Shown here piece by piece: positions 57,945 through 64,000 of a stretch of DNA of 64,000 nucleotides. The translations under genes were made by a program, and so were the position numbers. The stretch lies in assembly GCF_958450345.1 (NCBI RefSeq), contig NC_088784.1:74115747-74179746 (forward strand). The letters are read 5' to 3'. How positions within the stretch are numbered: position 1 is the stretch's first letter; every line of letters begins with the position of its first letter. The notes under the pieces were generated by a model, which searched no databases, had not been told where the DNA came from, and saw only the letters and a list, made by a program, of their open reading frames with translations. Source of the DNA: Calliphora vicina. Taxonomy: Eukaryota > Arthropoda > Insecta > Diptera > Calliphoridae.

Positions 57945-58440
57945 TACACCGAATAGTTGCAGATTTCAATGACAAATTATGGTTGGTCACTCTGTTATTT
58001 AACATAAAACAATAACAATGTTTGCAAAAAAATAATATCAAAACAAAACTTAAATTGTACATAAACAAATAATACGCAAAGCGAAATGGAACTGAAATTT
58101 TGCCGGTCATTTGCTAAGGAAAATAACGAAAGAAAATCGGACAGACAAATAAACAACAAAAACTAAATAAATGTAAACAACAACACAACATATGTATAAT
58201 GAGATAATGAGAGCTACAATAACAATGGCTGCAATACATAAACATACGAAATATAAAAATAACGGTCAATAAAAATGAAATGAGATTTTAAGAAAATTCA
58301 AAAATTTTCAGTTTGAATTTCTCTCAAGAGAAAAACACAGAACAAATTTTATTAATATGTAAGTAAAAACAAAAGAAAAAAAATGTGTGTGAAAGAAGAA
58401 ATGTATTTTTAAGTTTTTCCTCTAATTTTTCATAAAATTC
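57945..58440. other. Gene-free DNA before an unknown gene
   Basis: A-rich, with no repeat end recognised; may include promoter sequence of the gene starting at 59020. Confidence 0.4.
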
Positions 58441-59019
58441 GCCCGCTACACTTAAATACCAGACGTTTACCGACAACGAACGCGAGCGGAGCACACAACA
58501 CAGCACAGATCAAAACGGTACAGAATCGAGAAAGCAACAATAACAAGTTCAACCAACTAAGAACAAAATATAATAAAAACAATATCTACACACATCCGTA
58601 CAAATATATATATCTATATGTATATATTGCCATACAGTAGATAAAGTGTGTAGAAAAGTTGAAAAGAAAAAAAATATCAAGAAAATTATAGAAAATACAT
58701 ATAATTTGTAATTGAATTGAAAATCTTATTTCAAAATTAAAATATCTATTTTATACAAAGTGTTAAATATTATTATCTATTTCAAACTAATTGTTACAAC
58801 CTAAATATTTCTTTTTATAGTGTCATGTGGAAATCAATAAAATTTTAAAAATAAATTTTGAAAAAACGTCCCGTAAAAAAAATACTTAAAAATAGCCTGT
58901 CTCAGCGGCAGGTTGGTGGTAGCAGCAGATTTCAATACGTAAAGCTAAGAAATTCCTTTCCCAAGTTGTTATTGACCCAGTGAAAAGTACAGGAACTATT
59001 TCCAGATCCTTTAGCCAAA
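58440..59019 (+). other. Probable 5' UTR of the unknown gene
   Basis: A GC-richer stretch (ACCGACAACGAACGCGAGCG, CAGCACAGATCAAAACGGTA) followed by an A-rich leader to the ATG at 59020. It could include upstream introns. Confidence 0.4.
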
Positions 59020-59071
59020 ATGTCGGGTGATGTACAACCACGTAAACGCAAGGACAAGAAAAAGAAACGTG
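59020..59071 (+). CDS. First coding exon of unidentified gene (partial)
   Basis: ATG in context CAAAATGTC opens a frame encoding MSGDVQPRKRKDKKKKR, ending one base into a glycine codon at a consensus donor, CGTG|GTAAGT. The extremely basic tail is reminiscent of a nuclear-localisation or membrane-proximal cytoplasmic segment. I do not recognise the protein. The leader before it is spliced-transcript-like, and the next exons are not found in the remaining 4.9 kb, so the first intron is longer than that. Confidence 0.6.
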
Positions 59072-59487
59072 GTAAGTTTTAAACAAATTTTCAGGTCGTT
59101 AATTCTTTACGAATCATTATTTTTTATTTTATTTCTAATTTTCATCGTGTGTGAGTGATTGAATGTGTGTTCGTTTGCCCTATTATATAAAAATATTTTT
59201 GGTACTTTTAAGTTTATGAAAATTATATTTTTAATTTTCATCACACACATGACTCTGGTTTTATTTAGTGTTTGTTGTTGTTGCTGCTGCTGTTGAAATA
59301 TTATTTCGTCGTTTTCGTTGAGAAGAAGAGATCTTTTATAATTTTCTACTTCTAGGCATTTTCTAATATTTAGAGCTGCCATCATTGCTGCAGTCATTAG
59401 TTAGCATAGGAAATGTTTTTGCCCCTTTTGTAGTTAGTTGAGTTTAGTTTAAACCTATAACGTAACATTCATTTATTTACTCATTAT

Positions 59488-59600
59488 CAGGGAAACCAGA
59501 ATTATTCTATAAAAAAACGAAATTTTTTTATGAAAAAAAATTAAATTAGAAAAATATGCCCTAAAAACTCCAAATATGCACTAAAAATATGAGATAAATA
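59488..59600 (+). mobile_element. hAT MITE left-end fragment
   Basis: CAGGGAAACCAGAATTATTC followed by AAATATGCCCTAAAAACTCC and AAATATGCACTAAAAATATG matches the left subterminal region of 27124-27988. It is cut off by a DR1 copy at about 59612. Confidence 0.75.
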
Positions 59601-59611
59601 TGATATAAAAA

Positions 59612-59940
59612 CAAATAAGAAAGCTATATTCGGCTGTGCCGAATCTTATATATCCTTCACCATATTATACTTCAAAATAAATATTTTTCGGTAAACAAAA
59701 TTTATTTTTTTTTTAAATTTTAAATTTTTTTTTTGTCTTTTCAATTTTTAATGGGGTTAAAAAATATTTTTCCCATTGTATGATTTTGACCCATTGTCTA
59801 TATTAATTAATGACTTAGTAATCCAGATATAGGTCAAAATTAGGTAAAAAATCGAGGTTGTCCTGGTTTTTTCTGGACCGATTTTCTCGGGTCTGTAGCA
59901 GATATATTGATGTATAAATCATGTAGGGTATAAAAAGGCT
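59612..59940 (-). repeat. Dispersed repeat DR1, inverted partial copy
   Basis: Starts with the terminal hairpin (TTCGGCTGTGCCGAATCTTA), continues ATTAATGACTTAGTAATCCA, then AGGTTGTCCTGGTTTTTTCT, and is missing its central part. Confidence 0.75.
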
Positions 59941-59984
59941 TTAGATAATTTTTTGTAAATGATTAAAAGCATAACAAATATTGG

Positions 59985-60430
59985 GTGTATGATATAAAAA
60001 TGCGGGATTTTTTAAAATTTTTACCTTTTATTTTGAAACATTTGTATAATATAAATTTATTCAAAATATAGACCATTGTTAGCTATGACCTTTTGACCCT
60101 TTTGGTCCTACTAAATACAGAGCATTACCTAAGCGCCATTGATATTTGAATTTGGTGTCGATTCGGCTGGTCGACATCCATTACAATAACACTTCGTAGG
60201 TTATTGTAATGGATCCATTTTTCATTACAAGTAATGATTCGGTGCAAAAATGATCTTCTTGACCTTCAAAATTTTGTGGTTGACCTGAGCAATCTGTGTC
60301 TTCCGTGTCAAAATCACCACTTCTGAACTATCTGTCGCACATTGAAATGGAACACATTCAGCATAAGCTTTGGTGAGCAATCGGTGTGCTTCAGCGGCCA
60401 ATTTTCTCATATTAAAGAAGTAAAGAAAAA
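59985..60430 (-). pseudogene. mariner transposase remnant
   Basis: The minus strand shows fragments resembling the mariner N-terminal region (a broken F-SGDFDTED-type string around 60295-60330) and a later portion around 60190-60250, with intervening deletions. The AT-rich end at 59985-60055 matches that of the remnant at 23905. Confidence 0.55.
60176..60214. repeat. 15-bp perfect hairpin within mariner remnant
   Basis: ATCCATTACAATAAC, loop ACTTCGTAG, then the exact reverse complement. A local inverted duplication of a mariner segment (ATTGTAATGGAT also reads in the transposase orientation). Confidence 0.85.
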
Positions 60431-60670
60431 CTTCCCGCAGCGTATGAATATATAACATCATTTTAAATGGATTTGTATTCGATTCCAGTAATAGTATCTT
60501 TTGTGATATGAATTGGATCCTTTCCTTGCCCTGAAAAACAGTCCCCAACACAATATTGCCACCACGAAACTTGACTGTCTTATTTCGTCTTGCGCTTCGG
60601 TAGTTTTACAAAAAAAGAAACAGTATTCCATTTCTGTCTTTGGCAAATTCGAGGTCTTCCTTCCTATTGT

Positions 60671-61312
60671 TATACCCTTCACCTTCGTGAGAAGGGAATA
60701 TATAAGTTTGTCATTCCGTTTGTAATTTGCACAATATAATTTTCCGAACCTATAAAGTAAACTTTTCGAAGCCCCCAAATAACTTACATACACGATTCAT
60801 ACATCAATATATCCGGAATTCTCGGCTCGGTTGCTATTTAAAATCGAGAAAATCGGTCCACAAATAGCTAAGATATAAGAAAAAAACAGGACAACCTTGA
60901 TTATTGACCTATTTTTGGCCCATATCTAGATAGTCATTGATATAGACAATATGGATATTTAATGATAGATATTTCAAAGACCTTTGCAACGACGTATATA
61001 AGACCATAGTAAGTTGGACCTACAATGGGTCAAACTAGGAAAAAATATTTTTTAAACCGAATTTTTTTTCACCAAAAATTTTTTTTCGCTACATATTAAA
61101 AACAATTGAAAAAACAAAAAAAAAAATTTAAAATTAAATTAAAAAAAACAATTCGAAAAAAAAATTTCCAAAAAATTATAAAAACACAACTGGGGGAAAA
61201 GAAAAATTTTGTTTACCTAAAAATATTTAAAATTTTTATTTTGAAGTATAATTTGGTGAAGGGTATATAAGATTCGGCATAGCCGAATATAATAGCTCTC
61301 ATACTTATTAAA
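60671..61312 (+). repeat. Dispersed repeat DR1, nearly complete copy
   Basis: Opens TATACCCTTCACCTTCGTGA and closes GGTGAAGGGTATATAAGATT plus CGGCATAGCCGAATATAATA. The two ends are inverted relatives (TATACCCTTCACC / GGTGAAGGGTATA) about 600 bp apart. The middle has TATAAAGTAAACTTTTCGAA, AATAGCTAAGATATAAG, CCTTTGCAACGACGTATATA and an A/T homopolymer-rich stretch. There is no coding capacity. Seven other full or partial copies lie in this window. Confidence 0.85.
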
Positions 61313-61319
61313 CTGTTGA

Positions 61320-64000
61320 ATGATTAATTGAATATTTATCACAGATAGTTATTTGCTTCAATCCAGCACAAAAATTGTTTTGAAATAACGTTTTCTTACA
61401 TAAGTATTTTGTTTGTTTTAGACTTCTTTCTTGCAGGTGTTTAAAAGTTTCCATTGTTTTGTCAATACTAAGAAGTATAACCACAATTTATAAATGTATT
61501 TTTGTTAATCTTTAATACAATTTACTATATTTTAATAGAAAACCTAGTCAGTTTGAATCTATCTTAGAAATATTCATACATATGTATATATTTGGTAAGG
61601 AGTCATCTTTTGGAAGATTGAAATTACTTAATATAGTTTTCAAAAATAGTTTCCATTGTATTGTCACTCTCTTTATATTAGAGAGCGGAGATGATTTACA
61701 AGTGTTGTCTGATTGTCTGCCTGTGATTTGATTGAAAAAGATTTTCCGGTAGCCAACATTGAATTCATAATTAAAATAATCACAATCTCATTAAAAAAAT
61801 GTTCGGATGCTTTGTTTATCTCTTAAGATAAAAATTTAGAGATTATTCCAAATCTACAGGTTATTCCATAAAATTCTAATCCATTAAAAATCTGAAATAA
61901 AAATGGATCTGGTATATTTGGTATATTTTCATATTGCTACACATTTGAACCCTCATCAAACTTTAGGGTTAATTTTTCTACGAATGAGTGAGTGTGAGTC
62001 GTCCGAATGCTTGCTGTTGTGTTAATCTTTCAAAATTTCGTTAATTTATATTTAAGTTTTTAGTTTTATTTACCTCCTCTTTTCTTCTCTAATTCTATTA
62101 TGGTTGTTTTACAGTTTTATAAAGGAATTAAAAAAAAACAAATACAAAACAAAAATGCTCAGAGAAAAGCTGAAAAAGAGATTTTTATTTATTTTATCAT
62201 TTTTATGAAAGAGATAAAAACGAAATTTTACAGTTTGTTTAATGCAAAAAAATAAAAACAAAACAAAAAATAAGAAATAAATAAAATTAAATCTTATCGT
62301 TTAGTAAACAAATAAATGTGTTTGTTTGTTTGTTTTTTTTACAATTTTATTCATACAATATTTTGTTGACACATCATTTATTTATGTTGCACTTTTTCTG
62401 CTATTTTTCTTAACTTAATAATTTGAAATAATTTTTGGACTTGAATAATTTAATAACAATATAAAAAAAATAACATTTAAATGTTTAAATGTGTCTTGAC
62501 ATGACATTGTGTTGTGTGTGGGAAATGACTGCAAATTAATTTATTCGTATAATTAATAAAACATTTATTTTAATTTAAAAACACATAAATAATTGAGAAG
62601 AATATTTATAGTGTCCAGTCTTTAAATTATGATATGATAAAATTGTTATAAATAGTTCTAGTTCAAATATTTTATATGAAAGGAACCTGTGGGAAATGAC
62701 TGGAAATAAATAAATACAAATATATCGAAAACTCTCCTGTCAAAGACCTAACTCAGTTGTCAAACACCTAAGTAATGGGAATCTATTACAAAACTATGAG
62801 TCGAAAAAAGGATCAAATTGACCTCTAAAGAGAGAAGCTAGAGGGTGAAGATCTTCCATAAAAATTATCCCCATAAAATTCCACAATATAACTAACAATA
62901 TTTTTTTTTTCATTTAGTATAATGCTCCCTTCGATCCAAAAATTAAAACTTTGACCCACTGTAAAAAAAATTCAGACCAGCTGGACTATAAGTTTATTCT
63001 ACAAAAATTATCTACTCAACATGACCTTTCAGAATAGGGTCACTATTCTGTTCCACAAATGCTAATGGACAGTGTTATTTTAAAAAGGCTGAAATTTACT
63101 ATATTTTAATAGAAAACGGAAATTACGGAATATAGCAGTCACTCACCGTTTATTACAAATTAATTTGACTTAATTAATTTTATTTTATTCAAATATTACA
63201 ATACATTAATTCCAACTAAATAATTTCTCTTAATTTAATCTAGTTAACTGTCAGTTCAAAAATACGTGGGTTGTTCAGGAAGTAAAACGTCTAAAACAGT
63301 TTGAAATTTTCAATTATTAAAATCATCATTTTGGTTTTTTGTTTTCCTTGCAAAATCTTGCCAGAGATCATTAACTTTTCCCTGATGTTTAATGGATATG
63401 TAAGAACAAAGAAAATATGTATAATGAATGTGAGTACAAGGTGTTAATGGACTGGCCACTTAATGTCTGTTCATGTACTCGTTAATGTAAAATTTCAGTA
63501 ATTTTATTGTACGCAGAGATTTAAAATAATAATAATAAATATTCATACAATACATTCATAATGCGTCACATGTGTATGCACATTTTGCATAAAAATAATA
63601 TAGCCGGGGATTCCCAATTTGATTTTGAGGAGCAGCTTGATATTAAAAATGACTTCACTTGTATGATAGTAATCTTAAGTGCAAAACTTTACAAAGGAGC
63701 ATTTGAGAGATGGTTTTTATTTTTGTAACACATCAACATTTCGATACATCGTAGACCGACAAAAGTATATTTTATCTTTTAAAAACGGTAATTTATTTCC
63801 TTTAAATAAACCTAATTCTTTTAATTGCAAATAAAAGCGATCACTAGTTTCAAAATTGTAATGCAGTTTATGTTAACTCTAACAACTCCTACTGACTGCA
63901 ACCCGCTGCCACTATTTATATACACAGTGTCATCTTCCAGCAGTTTCATGAATTATCTTAACGGTCAAAACTAAAATGTTCTATTTCTAGAGCTTTTAGC
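61320..64000. other. Probable intron of the gene starting at 59020
   Basis: No exon recognised. Contains dispersed-repeat units at 61440-61570 and 63088-63150 (ATTTACTATATTTTAATAGA) and at 62732-62810 (GTCAAAGACCTAACTCAGTT). Otherwise AT-rich. Confidence 0.45.

Noticed and set aside
60225..60793. Two overlapping ~110-codon minus-strand ORFs
   Set aside because: They cross a mariner remnant and a DR1 copy; only short mariner-like strings are recognisable.

Overview
The window is nuclear DNA of a higher fly (Brachycera; I infer a calyptrate such as a blow fly or house-fly relative). The basis is Drosophila-like gene structures with short GT-AG introns, a very AT-rich background, and introns and intergenic DNA packed with decayed Tc1/mariner, hAT, Helitron-type, Harbinger-type and non-LTR elements. 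From memory, the Drosophila genes for Eb1 and methylcrotonyl-CoA carboxylase beta have neighbouring CG numbers, so the pair here probably reflects conserved gene order; I could not check this.

Layout. 1-6.5 kb is repeat-rich: a Tc1-like fragment, a 5'-truncated non-LTR retrotransposon with a poly(A) tail, a Harbinger-type MITE, and a decayed RNase H-type non-LTR remnant carrying a perfect 58-bp inverted repeat. Two cytochrome c oxidase subunit 7C paralogues follow on the minus strand (6.6-6.9 kb divergent; 9.1-9.5 kb canonical) with the same intron position. The canonical one is head to head with the four-exon gene for mitochondrial methylcrotonyl-CoA carboxylase beta (10.7-12.7 kb). A candidate 5' non-coding exon at 14.75-15.0 kb may belong to Eb1. 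Then 19 kb of intergenic or intronic DNA holds a nearly full-length Tc1 element, a mariner remnant, a 1.16-kb TIR element and a hAT MITE. Eb1 (microtubule plus-end protein) runs from 34.7 to 45.35 kb and has two alternative versions of its third coding exon, which the reading frame forces to be mutually exclusive. 46.9-49.3 kb is a tandem duplication with a hAT MITE at the start of the second unit, itself carrying three further insertions. A four-exon CDGSH iron-sulfur protein gene (CISD3 type) lies on the minus strand at 52.6-54.4 kb. At 59.02 kb a first coding exon of an unidentified plus-strand gene starts and runs out of the window.

Functional theme. Four of the six genes (two COX7C paralogues, MCC-beta, CISD3) encode mitochondrial proteins: respiration, leucine breakdown, and a matrix Fe-S protein. 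Eb1 is cytoskeletal. I see no operon-like or defence-like system. The most biologically interesting point is the duplicated, frame-locked Eb1 exon; the rest of the interest lies in the precise nested-insertion record (8-bp, 3-bp and A|T target sites) that lets the repeats be put in order of age.
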